In this document: positions 22,907 to 32,756 of the stretch, piece after piece
Numbering within the stretch: the first letter of the stretch is position 1
Layout of the letters: each line of letters begins with the position of its first letter
Notes under the pieces: model-generated
What the model was told of the DNA's origin: nothing
Database searches by the model: none
The model's input: only the letters and a program-made list of their open reading frames with translations
From: Bacteroidota bacterium
GTDB lineage: Bacteria > Bacteroidota > Bacteroidia > Cytophagales > Cyclobacteriaceae
Length of the DNA: 64,000 nucleotides
NCBI GenBank assembly: GCA_023428695.1
Contig: JAEYWY010000022.1
Span: forward strand, 1-64,000
Direction: 5' to 3'
Position numbers and translations under genes: made by a program

Positions 22907-25900
22907 TTACCGTTGAACTGCATAGTGATATTCATTTTCCGAGGTCTGAACTTTGTTATGTTTGAACGTTTCCATGTGGGTTCTGCGGAGTCGCCCAACA
23001 TCGTCGTATTCGAACTGAGTGAAGAGGTTGTTGTCGCTCAGGATGAAGGACAATTCGCCCCATTCGTTGTATACATAGCTTGTCACAGCGGCATCCTTCG
23101 GATGAATCCGGAAGTCGTCAACAAATGCCGCAGCGGAACCTGTGTTTGCGATACCCGCTTCAATGACATACTCTTCATCAGGGCCGGCCGGAACCGGTAT
23201 ATAGCCTTCCATCAGATACCATTCGCCTGCCTTCTTTTCGGTATTCGCCACAAATTGTACCTGTCCACTGCTGTGCGGAATGATTGAAGACGAGGTCTTT
23301 TGCGAAATCTGGTAGGCCACCTCCAAATTGTTAGTGTTATCCTGATGCACCCAGCAACTTACTTTGAAAGAGGTTGACTTGGAGGTCTTGTTCAGAGTTA
23401 CGTTCAATCCGGTCGTGCCTGCGGGGATTCGAATGCTGTACTTTCCGGTATGCGCTTTCGAACCATCAAGTGTAACATTACTACCAGGCTGGATGTGGCC
23501 ACTCAGATATCCATTGACCGGTTCTTCCTCTGCACCGGTAAACGCTAATTCGCTATAACTACAGTTTGCTGCCGAGGCGAATACTCTTGTCTGGTCAGCG
23601 GACATCAGTGTGGTAGCATAAAGCCCATTGATATCTTTCGCCTCAAGCGCATGCGAGAAAACATCAACCAAAGTTATTTCACTCATCTTTTCCCACCCCT
23701 GAGGCGTGTTGTCAATCGGCTCCCATGCGTTGAATGGGACAAAACTCCCAAAGGGATAAAGCCCGTTCTTCTGAAGAGCAACGTTGTCGTCTCCGATGAA
23801 ATTATAGGTCCTGTGTTTACGCCAGATTCCAGGCTGGCTTTCGGATTCTTCGAATGATTGTCCTGGCGCAATCGACTTTGTCTGGTCGGTCCAGGTTTCA
23901 ACGGTTGCATTCAGGACAGCATACTTCTCATCATAGTTATTCTCATTTATGAGGAACGTTGCCGACGATGCTGTTTGCATAAGCATGTTTTTGTGGCCCG
24001 CGCTACCTAACCCCATGTCATCGTAGATCCGGTACGCAGGCACAACTTCGGTTAAATAGGTGGAACCATATCCGTCCTTCGCAACGGTTTTGGTTACGGC
24101 CCCGGAATAAAAATCAAATGCTATGTTTTCAGTTGAACTTATTATTCCTGAGATGTAGTTCGTTGTAGTCTGCCCGATCTGTACCAGGGGATATTGTTCG
24201 CGTTTTGAAATAACCGCCAGTGCTGCATTTCCGTCGTCCAGTTTCGCCCAGCGCGAGTCGGTAAACGTCTCCTCAATGAGGCCCTGGCCATTTAACTTGC
24301 TTTTGAGTAGGCTAGCATAGTCCTCGTTATCCTCAGCGAGGTCATGCAGGTATTGGTTCCTGGTTTGCGATACTTTGATATTCTTTTCGGTGTCCCAAAG
24401 CGTCATGGACTTCAACGACCCGATGCGCGCCGTGAAGTCTTTCAATTTCACGATTCGGGACTTTTTGTTTGTGTAGGGGAAGAAAGGTGCCAATACGATC
24501 CACCTCGTGGAAAATGTCTCGGAAACTTCATCTTCCGCGGAAAGGCTCACAAGGTCCTCCGTGAAAGTTTCAAACTCGTAAATCGTCTTAAATGGATGCA
24601 GGTTCGTAAGTTCATCGCGGTATCGCACTGCCTCCTGAACAGAGACGGTAGCATAGATTACCCCTGGAGGAGGAAGTTCGCGACTGTTTGCTATTATTGT
24701 TGCAAAGTCTTTGTAATATTCTTTCTTAAAGGTCTTTTCCAAATTTTCCCTGCTTTCCTCAAACTCATAATACGAACCGGTTGGATAATAGAACTTGGTC
24801 TTGTTAGCTCCGCCAGGCTCATAACTGATTGTACCCGAGGTCGGTTTACCAGAAGTACTTGAGTAATCGTATATGGTCGATTTTGTAAAGTCGGGCGTTT
24901 CTAAACTGATCTCCTTCACACGCAACCCGCCGCCATAGCGAACAAAGTCATCGTCAAGAGACAGGTTTCCGACTACAAACTCTGGTGGATCAACAAATAC
25001 TTGATTCGATTGCACATCTTCGCCTCTATTAGGCTTTAGCTCGAAAAAATGATCCATGTTTGTGTCCGTAAGAATCTCCCATTGTCCATTATTGAGTGAA
25101 ACTGAATGAACGTTAAGGACATCTCGTCTGTAGTTTGTTGCGAACTTTGGAAGTATCCCAGATAAAAGGTACGGATCGGCAAAGCAAATTGAATAACGAA
25201 TGGACCTGCCATTTCTCAATAAGTCGCGTACCTCAACCGCGGAACTCTCCAGGACAATCTTTGTGAACGGTCCCGATTTTGACATACTTTTGATTATTAA
25301 GTCGTCGCTGGAGTACAAGGCGGGACGCCCGTGGGTGTCGCTATCATAACTTATTCTGATCTTGCCGCCGGTCGGAGTTGTGATAGTCCGTAAGCTCCAG
25401 ACGTCAAGTGCTTTTGAAGAAGTTGTTGTAACTTGTCGCGATATTCTCTCATCGCCTCCACCATGATAGTCGGACTTATACAGTCCCCACTTGTCAAAAT
25501 GGTCCTTCTGATAGGGCGGGTTCTTTGTTCGCGTAAACGTAATACGCTGCGAACTTGAAAGCTTGTTCTTGCCGATGGATCGCATCTTATGCAAACTGCC
25601 GGTGATGGATTCTATCAATCCGTAGTACGGAAGTCCCGATTTGGAGAACTTGATGAGATCCCCTTCTTCAAGAGGACTATTAGCGAGGTCAAATGAAAAA
25701 TCGTCACCATCTTTTGAAACAAGCGCTGTGTGATTTGTTTCGTCAAGCTCGTAAGAAAATTTCACCGGTGGTAAAGAACCGGAAACTCCGTTCTTTCCGA
25801 CGGTTTGAATGCTTTGCAGGCTGAGTTTTCCATACTTCGGATATGCCGAGTTTTCGGTCGGAGGGTTCGGGCCCTTGACCAACTCGAAGTCGAAGCTGTT

Positions 25901-28399
25901 TGGTGTTTCGTTTACAAGGGTATTATTATCTGTATTAAAATCTATCCTTCGAATCGTGTGCTGATTAATTTGCGAGTTGCTTGCCAAATCATAGACATCA
26001 AAAACATTTTCATACAGGTGATAATTGATCTCTACCGGTGAAAAATCGCACATTGTGCCATTTGATGCATTTGTTATCACAGTCCAATTCGCTTGAGTGA
26101 CTTGCTCAAATTGACTACCCTCACTTTTCGAAAATTCGCCTATTGAATTATCAACAAGGACAATCGATCTAAGTTTAAGAGAACTTGCAGGGAGTGGTGT
26201 ATAGTCAAGATATCCGTAATCCAGCGCGGGGACCGTCTTACATTCACAGCGCGTGGGTGTCGGCATAAACCCACCAGCCCGGCTCTTTGAATCAACAGTG
26301 TATTTCGTCCTTTGGAAACCCAATACTCGAGACTTATTCATTCTGTATGAAACGGTCCCTTTTGCATCATGCCTGACATCTTTTACGAATATTGCAGTGT
26401 GCGTTTGTGTACGTATTGCATCTAGGTAGTAGAGCTCTTTGAGTCCTTCCGAATAGTTTTGGAAATCCTCATCAACATCGGTTATCATTCCCTCGGCGGG
26501 GGTGCGCCATCCAAAATGTTCCGTCCACTTACCGTATTCAAATTCCACCCAATACCCCCAATCATATTGGTTCAATTTCCCGTCAGGCGAACCATCCGGT
26601 CCCCGATCAACGTAGTCTGGCCCGGTGATGGCTGTAAGGTACCATGTGTAAGCATACTTTGAAGGCTTAATGAACTCATTGAAAGTCTCGGTACCAGTCT
26701 TTTTTCCGGAGTACATGTATTCCATAAAAGAGTATGCGGGAAGGCCAAAATGGTACTTCACGCCGCTCTCGTTTGTAATTACAAAGGCTCCGATATTGTG
26801 GTCATCAGACTCATCATTAGGAGTCGCACGATCAAATCCGCTGCTTACAGTCTCAATAAATCGGGCATTCTGTGCCCTCGCAGCGCCATTAACAATATCA
26901 TTGTTGGTAAGCCACTCAATGTGACGTGTCCCCTGAACCTGATTAGACGCGTACGTATTGTCCATTTCGCCGACTTTAAGTCCCGAGCCGTTCTCAAACG
27001 AATAAGAAAACGGATTTGCTTCGTCGGCCTTGTGTGTTGCAGTAGAAGGAGTGTACTCGAAGCGGTTCGCAAAATCGTTCAGAAATCGAAATTCAGCCCG
27101 ATAGTTGCGTTCCCCCGGATAATCCTTGGCAATATCTCGTTGGAGGGTAGTATGGACCTTTCCGCCATCCTCATTCTTATGATAATTATTTCGTTTGTAT
27201 AAATGCCGCTGGAAGTAGAAGGGTCTCATTACACCATAAACCCCCTGCGCATGCACCTGATAATGATCATACCCCGGAAATGTCCCTCCTACGAGTTTGT
27301 CAGGTTCAGGATTATCAACGATACCGCCCTCAAGCTCTGGTTGTAGCAGCGAGTAGCTATCGAATACATTTTCGTCAAAATAATCAATTGTTAAGTTATC
27401 CGTGCCGTCCGGATAGTATAGAGCACCATTTACTTTGAAATCATCAATTTCATCAATCCAGTATCGTTGATAGTTATATCCCAGCGTGACCGTAACTCCA
27501 TAGTAAACGGGAATTGGCAAAGTAAACCCTTTAGACGAAGTTCGCACCCGTCCGCCCGTTCCACCATTTGAATACGTTGCTCCGGCAATACCAATATCGG
27601 CATAAACCCCCTTGGTCCCAGATGATAGGCTGACATCCATAAGACTACGCGACCTGACCCTTTCATTCTTAGTTTGGTTATAATCAAGGCCCGCGGACGC
27701 ATAATAGCCAACGCCCGAACTTGAAACCCTAACTCCAACGCCAATACTGCCACTCACTTGATCAGCAGCCGTGCCAATGGAGACATTCGCACCCACGCTC
27801 ATATAGGGATCTCCGTATGGACTTACTCCAATTTTCACCCCCACACTTAACGGACTGTTTTCATTTCCAACATGAACACCTACTCCCAATGAACCTCCAA
27901 CGCCAAACCCTTGGTATGTATCTTGTGATATCGTCAAATTCGCATTTACCGATGCAACACCGTACAGGCCAACAGAGACTCCAATGGAATACGACTCTCG
28001 ACTTCCTCCGGCCCAATAGAATCTCGAAAAATCTGTCTGGCCAAAATGATCATCTGCAAAGCCATTAACACTTCTAGTTATGGCGCCTGGATTTAGCGTC
28101 CAGCCTAACCCTACCCATGACGCTTCCTCATTCGGCTGAATGCCTGCGTGATACGAAAGCGATAATGGATAACCACCCGCTGGCCCGGGTACTTCAAGTA
28201 AAGGAATGTTGTACACCAGATCGCCCGTTGCAAGATTCACCATGTCCGTAGTATCAACCGGTTCAAAACTTGTCGCCTCTGGCGCGGTCGGACCGGAAGT
28301 CAACGCATACGAAATCGCGGGTGAAAAGGCACTGAAAATAATTTCGAAAACAAAGAATAACGCAACTGCCTTGAGCAGTCTTCTCCTCTTGAAAATCAT
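22907..28399 (-). CDS. secreted RHS-repeat protein A (SpvB/TcB-like N-terminus)
   Basis: 1830 residues. Signal sequence (LLKAVALFFVFEIIFSAF). The opening MVNLATGDLVYNIPLLEVPG and the following YPLSLSYHAGIQPNEEASW are typical of large RHS shell proteins in Bacteroidota. Residues about 135-245 are a glycine/valine-rich series of strands (GGSLGVGVHVG, SVGANVSIGTAAD). Towards the end there is a jelly-roll-like carbohydrate-binding type domain (SGHIQPGSNVTLDGSKAHTG), then YD repeats (YVYNEWGELSFI, FEYDDVGRLRRTHME). There is no core motif DPxGG and no tip. It is the first RHS gene of the operon and overlaps nothing; the next gene begins 4 nt after its stop. Confidence 0.85.
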   Translation of the reverse strand: MIFKRRRLLKAVALFFVFEIIFSAFSPAISYALTSGPTAPEATSFEPVDTTDMVNLATGDLVYNIPLLEVPGPAGGYPLSLSYHAGIQPNEEASWVGLGWTLNPGAITRSVNGFADDHFGQTDFSRFYWAGGSRESYSIGVSVGLYGVASVNANLTISQDTYQGFGVGGSLGVGVHVGNENSPLSVGVKIGVSPYGDPYMSVGANVSIGTAADQVSGSIGVGVRVSSSGVGYYASAGLDYNQTKNERVRSRSLMDVSLSSGTKGVYADIGIAGATYSNGGTGGRVRTSSKGFTLPIPVYYGVTVTLGYNYQRYWIDEIDDFKVNGALYYPDGTDNLTIDYFDENVFDSYSLLQPELEGGIVDNPEPDKLVGGTFPGYDHYQVHAQGVYGVMRPFYFQRHLYKRNNYHKNEDGGKVHTTLQRDIAKDYPGERNYRAEFRFLNDFANRFEYTPSTATHKADEANPFSYSFENGSGLKVGEMDNTYASNQVQGTRHIEWLTNNDIVNGAARAQNARFIETVSSGFDRATPNDESDDHNIGAFVITNESGVKYHFGLPAYSFMEYMYSGKKTGTETFNEFIKPSKYAYTWYLTAITGPDYVDRGPDGSPDGKLNQYDWGYWVEFEYGKWTEHFGWRTPAEGMITDVDEDFQNYSEGLKELYYLDAIRTQTHTAIFVKDVRHDAKGTVSYRMNKSRVLGFQRTKYTVDSKSRAGGFMPTPTRCECKTVPALDYGYLDYTPLPASSLKLRSIVLVDNSIGEFSKSEGSQFEQVTQANWTVITNASNGTMCDFSPVEINYHLYENVFDVYDLASNSQINQHTIRRIDFNTDNNTLVNETPNSFDFELVKGPNPPTENSAYPKYGKLSLQSIQTVGKNGVSGSLPPVKFSYELDETNHTALVSKDGDDFSFDLANSPLEEGDLIKFSKSGLPYYGLIESITGSLHKMRSIGKNKLSSSQRITFTRTKNPPYQKDHFDKWGLYKSDYHGGGDERISRQVTTTSSKALDVWSLRTITTPTGGKIRISYDSDTHGRPALYSSDDLIIKSMSKSGPFTKIVLESSAVEVRDLLRNGRSIRYSICFADPYLLSGILPKFATNYRRDVLNVHSVSLNNGQWEILTDTNMDHFFELKPNRGEDVQSNQVFVDPPEFVVGNLSLDDDFVRYGGGLRVKEISLETPDFTKSTIYDYSSTSGKPTSGTISYEPGGANKTKFYYPTGSYYEFEESRENLEKTFKKEYYKDFATIIANSRELPPPGVIYATVSVQEAVRYRDELTNLHPFKTIYEFETFTEDLVSLSAEDEVSETFSTRWIVLAPFFPYTNKKSRIVKLKDFTARIGSLKSMTLWDTEKNIKVSQTRNQYLHDLAEDNEDYASLLKSKLNGQGLIEETFTDSRWAKLDDGNAALAVISKREQYPLVQIGQTTTNYISGIISSTENIAFDFYSGAVTKTVAKDGYGSTYLTEVVPAYRIYDDMGLGSAGHKNMLMQTASSATFLINENNYDEKYAVLNATVETWTDQTKSIAPGQSFEESESQPGIWRKHRTYNFIGDDNVALQKNGLYPFGSFVPFNAWEPIDNTPQGWEKMSEITLVDVFSHALEAKDINGLYATTLMSADQTRVFASAANCSYSELAFTGAEEEPVNGYLSGHIQPGSNVTLDGSKAHTGKYSIRIPAGTTGLNVTLNKTSKSTSFKVSCWVHQDNTNNLEVAYQISQKTSSSIIPHSSGQVQFVANTEKKAGEWYLMEGYIPVPAGPDEEYVIEAGIANTGSAAAFVDDFRIHPKDAAVTSYVYNEWGELSFILSDNNLFTQFEYDDVGRLRRTHMETFKHNKVQTSENEYHYAVQR

Positions 28400-28436
28400 G
28401 CTAACTTTTTAGGGTAAGGTTAACTAATCAGTATTT

Positions 28437-29042
28437 CTATTCGGTCAATGAAAATTTCAATTGTGGCACATCAAGTAACTCAGCAGTCTCAAAGCGAAAG
28501 CGCTGATTCCCCAATCCCATCCCGAATTCATTGAGGTTCAATTGAACCCACTCTTTACCAATTACACTTTCGCGATCAAATACAAACAACAAGTCAGTCG
28601 ACGGCGCCATTCCAAAGGTTCTGTTCAGCGCATAATCATTCACCGGAATCGTATCGGTTGCGCTCGTTGTCAAACTCACGTACTGCCCCATCCTGAACGA
28701 AAGAACGTTAACCATTTCGCTGTACTGCTCCATGCCATTCATCTGGTGTAGCAATTCTCTGTCGTTTTGTGACAGGCTGACGACGAAGTAACAGAACCGT
28801 GCATAATGCATTCTGAGAGAATCAATGTTTTCTTGTGTCGATTTCCCATCAAGTTCCTGCAGCACAAGCAAATCGGTAGGTTTGAGTGTTACCGATACTT
28901 TAGCTCCGTTCACCGTGACAGACTTCGAAAGACCATTCCCTTCGTCACCGATGTATTCAAGCAGTTCTCGCTCTGTCAACTGCTCCGGTGCGCAGGCAAA
29001 TACACCAAACACGAGAAGTCCGATTACCAACGGTCTTTTCAC
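28437..29042 (-). CDS. lipoprotein upstream of the RHS genes
   Basis: 201 residues from the GTG at 29042, 4 nt after the preceding stop; this start gives a proper lipoprotein signal (MKRPLVIGLLVFGVFACAPE, lipobox cysteine 18), while the longer frame does not. The rest is soluble, with Met-rich and strand-forming parts (LSFRMGQYVSLTT, FRFETAELLDVPQLKFSL). No family recognised. It is the second gene of the operon, 37 nt ahead of the first RHS gene, and may be an outer-membrane factor for RHS export. Confidence 0.7.
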   Translation of the reverse strand: MKRPLVIGLLVFGVFACAPEQLTERELLEYIGDEGNGLSKSVTVNGAKVSVTLKPTDLLVLQELDGKSTQENIDSLRMHYARFCYFVVSLSQNDRELLHQMNGMEQYSEMVNVLSFRMGQYVSLTTSATDTIPVNDYALNRTFGMAPSTDLLFVFDRESVIGKEWVQLNLNEFGMGLGNQRFRFETAELLDVPQLKFSLTE

Positions 29043-29046
29043 AACG

Positions 29047-29586
29047 CTATTTGCCGAGGTACTCTTTATTAAGGCCCGCCAAAACGTCTTCAGTAATATC
29101 CAGCCCTTCGTCGGCGTAAGCAATATTACCGTATTGAGTTGCTGCCAATATTATCCGATAGCCTTCAGCCTCGCCATACTTTTTAAGATACGCGTTTATC
29201 TGAGCCACTACTTCGCCAGTCATCTTCGCGTCTTCCTGTTGTGCCTGCGTATTAATCGCTTGCTGATATTCCTGCAATTGCTTCTGTTTTGTACGGATCA
29301 ACTCCTGCGTGAGCTTCCGTTCATTCGCAGTGAACTTTGCATTATCTGTTTCGTATGCCATTATTTGACGCTGCACTTCGTTTGAAAGTGTGTCGATATT
29401 CGCCCTCCATGTCTCCGCCTTTTTCTTATAAAGTTCCCGGGCATTAGCCATCCCCTTAAACCCATCTACAAGTTTATTCGAATCGACATAGACGAGTTTC
29501 GGTTTGTTATAAACTTTGTCGTATACAAGGAATGAAACTCCGAGAAATGACAGGACAGTAAGTAGATAAAATGATTTTGCTAACAT
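29047..29586 (-). CDS. OmpH/Skp-family periplasmic chaperone-like protein
   Basis: 179 residues. N-terminal hydrophobic segment (FYLLTVLSFLGVSFLVYD) followed by VYVDSNKLVDGFKG, the usual OmpH opening strand, a long charged coiled coil (about 50-125: KKAETWRANIDTLSNEVQRQ) and a closing section with YGEAEGYRIILAATQYGNIA and LNKEYL, as in Skp/OmpH proteins, which trimerise into a jellyfish shape and hold unfolded outer-membrane proteins in the periplasm. It is the first gene behind a strong promoter and is followed by the lipoprotein and the RHS proteins, so it may be a dedicated chaperone for these giant secreted chains. The family assignment is good; the dedicated role is inference. Confidence 0.8.
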   Translation of the reverse strand: MLAKSFYLLTVLSFLGVSFLVYDKVYNKPKLVYVDSNKLVDGFKGMANARELYKKKAETWRANIDTLSNEVQRQIMAYETDNAKFTANERKLTQELIRTKQKQLQEYQQAINTQAQQEDAKMTGEVVAQINAYLKKYGEAEGYRIILAATQYGNIAYADEGLDITEDVLAGLNKEYLGK

Positions 29587-29605
29587 CTTCTTTCCGTTAC
29601 GCGAC

Positions 29606-29637
29606 CAAAAGTATATGGCCGACCGGTAAAATCCAAA
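29606..29637 (-). promoter_or_regulatory. promoter of the chaperone-RHS operon
   Basis: On the minus strand TTTG (29637-29634), a 20-nt spacer and TACTTTTG (29613-29606) match the Bacteroidota vegetative promoter exactly. The OmpH-like start codon lies 19 nt downstream of the -7 box. Confidence 0.75.
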
Positions 29638-30054
29638 GCATTAAAAATAAAAAACTGCAATTTTCATATACGATAATTCGCATTGCATTAATCACACCTG
29701 ATTTTTAAGGTATGATCAAGCGCAGTGTTTGGTTGGCAAATCATATCTTTAAACGCGTGGGATCACCGAACCTTTTTGATAGTCTCAAATGATAGTCACC
29801 AACATACCTGATTTCTAAGGATCTCTTCTAATCAAACATTGACAACCTTTCAGCACGCAACGCATTTTTCCTCTCAATCAATTCCCGAACACAAAATCAA
29901 CATTGCAGGAGCAACTCCATATCCATTTTGACAAGACTCGTAGCCCAATCAAAAGAGATTTAGATGAAAAGGCGCCAGTATGTGGATACTCCTATCGCCT
30001 AATCCTCAATTTTAAGATTAGGCGTTCTCTCTAAGTGTTTCGGGAATAAAAAGA
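29638..30054. other. intergenic region without recognised genes
   Basis: AT-rich. Apart from a short direct repeat (ACCTGATTTTTAAGG at 29696-29710 and ACCTGATTTCTAAGG at 29806-29820) nothing was recognised, and no ORF with plausible composition crosses it. Confidence 0.5.
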
Positions 30055-30082
30055 GCAAGGGCCGCTATCAAGCAGCCCTTGC
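30055..30082 (-). terminator. intrinsic terminator of the small barrel gene
   Basis: GCAAGGGC pairs with GCCCTTGC and an inner GCT with AGC around ATCA, each separated by one unpaired base. On the minus strand a T-rich run follows. It lies 10 nt after the stop of the gene ending at 30092. Confidence 0.75.
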
Positions 30083-30091
30083 ATCAGTTCC

Positions 30092-30409
30092 TTATTGAGT
30101 CATGAAATCGATATAACCATACGAATCGTGGCACGGACTCGTATCAACCAACGTAATATAACTATACCTTCCGGACTGCAGGTAAAATAGTCCAGCCTCG
30201 AGTCGAATTCTGTCAGATAATGGAATCTCAGTACTCACACCGGCGAGAACACCAAACTTGAATTTAATATCCGCATCATTGTTAAAATACCCCTCAACAG
30301 TATTAGTGCCTGTCGAAAGCGCGAGACAGACACGCGGTGTGAGAGTTTGTGCATTTAGCGTGAATGAGCTAATAATAAAAAGGAACACAATTCGAAATCT
30401 ATTAATCAT
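30092..30409 (-). CDS. short outer-membrane barrel-like protein, probably truncated
   Basis: 105 residues from ATG 30409 (MINRFRIVFLFIISSFTLNA, signal peptide). The mature part has two to three barrel strands (FKFGVLAGVSTEIPL, RIRLEAGLFYLQSGRYSYIT) as in PorT/OmpW-like porins of Bacteroidota, which are normally about twice as long. It ends abruptly after DSYGYIDFMTQ, just before a good terminator. It could be a decayed porin or a genuinely short relative. Confidence 0.55.
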   Translation of the reverse strand: MINRFRIVFLFIISSFTLNAQTLTPRVCLALSTGTNTVEGYFNNDADIKFKFGVLAGVSTEIPLSDRIRLEAGLFYLQSGRYSYITLVDTSPCHDSYGYIDFMTQ

Positions 30410-30550
30410 AACCGACTTCAATTACAGACAATGAGAATGGTACAACAAGTCGCTACAAAGATAGAATGATTTCCTGAAGTATTGTACTAAATGATAAATA
30501 CTGGCAACACAAGTCGCCGAGTTTCGCTAAAAATACCAATTTGCATTCCC

Positions 30551-30590
30551 CGCGTTGCCCTCCGTCACAGCACCTCCGCGTTGGTGTATT
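30551..30590. repeat. dispersed C/T-rich short repeat (copy 1)
   Basis: Contains CCTCCGCGTTGGTGTATT; related text occurs at 32144-32187, 37760-37794 and 56087-56130, always outside genes. This looks like the widespread TGCGTCTCTGCGGTG-type intergenic repeat of bacterial genomes. Confidence 0.6.
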
Positions 30591-30676
30591 TTGAAATTTT
30601 GCAAACCTTCCTTGCGGGTAATGGCCAGGAATTATAATTTCACGCCAACGAAATTAGCCACTATCATTGCGCACAC

Positions 30677-32080
30677 ATGACCAAAATCATCTCCTGCATT
30701 TCCGTATTTATGTTTCTGTCCGGATCTGCGTTCTCACAACAAGTAGTATTTGAAAAGAAAATTGAACTCATTAGTTACGGAAAGGAGAAACGAACTATTC
30801 TGTCCGTTCCCGATGAAGAATCGGGCGAAACAGCATTTTTCTTTACGGATCAATTCCATTTGAAGGGTGTTCATTTGTCGGCAGACTCAACTGTACGTGA
30901 ATTGCCGGCGCCGCTTCCCGATAAGAAGTACGACATCGTCCTCGGTGCCCAAAAGAACGGATCAGAGTACTCCGTGTATTTTTCGAATAAGTGGCACACC
31001 GATCTCGCAGTTATCACGATGAATTTCGAAGAGCGAATTTTCTCGACTCACCTGTTGCCGTTGGGACTCGTGGAAGAATCGTACTCATGCTCTTTCGTGC
31101 ATCAAAATAAGTTGCACTTTTTTACGCGTCTTAAGAAAGAGCACGGGTTCGCATTGTTTACCTTCAATGGCAACCGGTTCATTCGAAGACAGTTCACATT
31201 CCCGGAAAACCAAAAAGGCGAAGAAATCACTCCCAAATCATTTTACGATGTAATGTGGCCAGAGAACACCAGCTTTATCAGCCAAATCAAACAGGAGCGC
31301 CTCATTGACGGCTGGGCCAGAGTCAATATCTACTATGTTAATAACGATCTCGTCCTCACATTTGATCACAACAAGGAAAAGACGACGGTTATTACTATTG
31401 ATACAGCATCAAATCAGACATCAGTAAAAAACTATCCGCACGAAAACCCTCATTGCAAATTTTCGTCGATGTACAGTGACGGCAATTCATGCATTCACGC
31501 AAACAAGCTCTTCCAGATATTCGGATGCCAGGAAGGTCTTTCGATCAGGGCCACAGATCTCGATAACGGTAACGTTCTGTTCAACCGTGCTTTCAAATAC
31601 AACGATGAAATCGATTTTCGCAATACTCCGTTTATGTCGCCAGATCGATTGAAGCAGGAAATCAAATCCACCGCGTTCATCCGAAAAATAGCGAATGGAA
31701 GGCCTGGGCTGTCAGCCTATTCAGTCGCGGATAAAATTGTATTGACCGTGGGCGGATACCTTGGTGGTGGCGGTTATGCTCCAATGATGATGGACGGCGG
31801 CGCGTCTGGTGCCCCAACCATGCATTTTGTTCCGACTGGCGGTTCGATGTCCTCACCAACATCAATTGTTTACATCGACGTTCTTTTGGCGAAGGAAACT
31901 CTGGAACATGTTCAAGGTGAAATTTCACCAAACATCAATGAAAAGACTGACGAGTTAGTGAAGACACCATCGATGAAAAAGTCAGTAGCTCACCACCTCT
32001 TCCAAAACGGAAGTAAACACTATCTCGCCTACTATCTGACTGATTCAAATACCTTCGTCGTCCGACAAATTGGTGAATAA
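30677..32080 (+). CDS. secreted protein of unknown function
   Basis: 467 residues with a signal peptide (MTKIISCISVFMFLSGSAFS). The mature part consists of repeated short beta strands (YSVYFSNKWHTDLAVITMNF, LHFFTRLKKEHGFALFTFN), which could form a propeller, and a glycine/methionine-rich loop (GGYLGGGGYAPMMMDGGASG) near residue 370. No cysteine pairs, lipobox or sorting domain seen. It stands alone between two intergenic repeats. The family is not recognised. Confidence 0.75.
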   Translation: MTKIISCISVFMFLSGSAFSQQVVFEKKIELISYGKEKRTILSVPDEESGETAFFFTDQFHLKGVHLSADSTVRELPAPLPDKKYDIVLGAQKNGSEYSVYFSNKWHTDLAVITMNFEERIFSTHLLPLGLVEESYSCSFVHQNKLHFFTRLKKEHGFALFTFNGNRFIRRQFTFPENQKGEEITPKSFYDVMWPENTSFISQIKQERLIDGWARVNIYYVNNDLVLTFDHNKEKTTVITIDTASNQTSVKNYPHENPHCKFSSMYSDGNSCIHANKLFQIFGCQEGLSIRATDLDNGNVLFNRAFKYNDEIDFRNTPFMSPDRLKQEIKSTAFIRKIANGRPGLSAYSVADKIVLTVGGYLGGGGYAPMMMDGGASGAPTMHFVPTGGSMSSPTSIVYIDVLLAKETLEHVQGEISPNINEKTDELVKTPSMKKSVAHHLFQNGSKHYLAYYLTDSNTFVVRQIGE

Positions 32081-32143
32081 GTTGATGGGTTAAGTGTCTA
32101 CAACGCACGTGGGCGGGGCGTCGAGTCTCACAGATCAAAATAT

Positions 32144-32187
32144 TCCCTGCGCTGCCCTGCCTCCCCGTGCCTCCGCGTTGCTGTATT
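32144..32187. repeat. dispersed C/T-rich short repeat (copy 2)
   Basis: Contains CCTCCGCGTTGCTGTATT, one base different from copy 1 at 30551-30590. It lies between the secreted protein and the next membrane protein gene. Confidence 0.6.
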
Positions 32188-32279
32188 AAGGGAACTCACC
32201 GCTTGAGGATTCCTATTGTCATTGCTTCGCGGAATGTCGTATCTTATCACCTCTGAAACCATGACCAACCCCTCATACC

Positions 32280-32756
32280 GTGAGCAGACGAACCAAAATT
32301 ATTCTGTTAACCGGCCTCTTTGTCGGAACGACAGACATCATCGCAGCAATGATCAGCGGGTATCTCTCCGGCGGAAAGTTTCCGGAACAGCTGTTCAACT
32401 ACATCGCCGGTGGACTGATCGGCCTCGAGCGGGCCATGAGTCACTCCGCATGGGGATGGCTTGGGTTGTTTAATCATTATGCCATTGCGATGACATTTAC
32501 CATATTCTTCTTCCTGATTTTCCCGAAGGTGAAGTTCCTGCATTTCAATCGCTATCTCATCGGGATGTTGTACGGCGTCTTCGCATCGAGTGTGATGTCG
32601 TTCATCGTTTTGCCATTAACACCGTTGCCGAACCGGGATTTCATTCCGATTCATGGTTTCACGTCCTGGATGATTCTTGGCGTTGTGCTTGGAATTCCAA
32701 TTGCGTACAATGCTTATCGTTACTATCGAATCGATGATCGGCTTTTCAATGATTGA
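32280..32756 (+). CDS. integral membrane protein, YagU/DUF1440-like
   Basis: 158 residues from GTG 32280; no ATG is available near it. Four hydrophobic segments (IILLTGLFVGTTDIIAAMIS; YAIAMTFTIFFFLIF; LIGMLYGVFASSVMSFIVLP; MILGVVLGIPIAYNAY). The motif of a first segment with GTTDIIAA and a later AWGWLGLFNHY resembles the small YagU/DUF1440 membrane proteins. Substrate and role unknown. Confidence 0.65.
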   Translation: MSRRTKIILLTGLFVGTTDIIAAMISGYLSGGKFPEQLFNYIAGGLIGLERAMSHSAWGWLGLFNHYAIAMTFTIFFFLIFPKVKFLHFNRYLIGMLYGVFASSVMSFIVLPLTPLPNRDFIPIHGFTSWMILGVVLGIPIAYNAYRYYRIDDRLFND

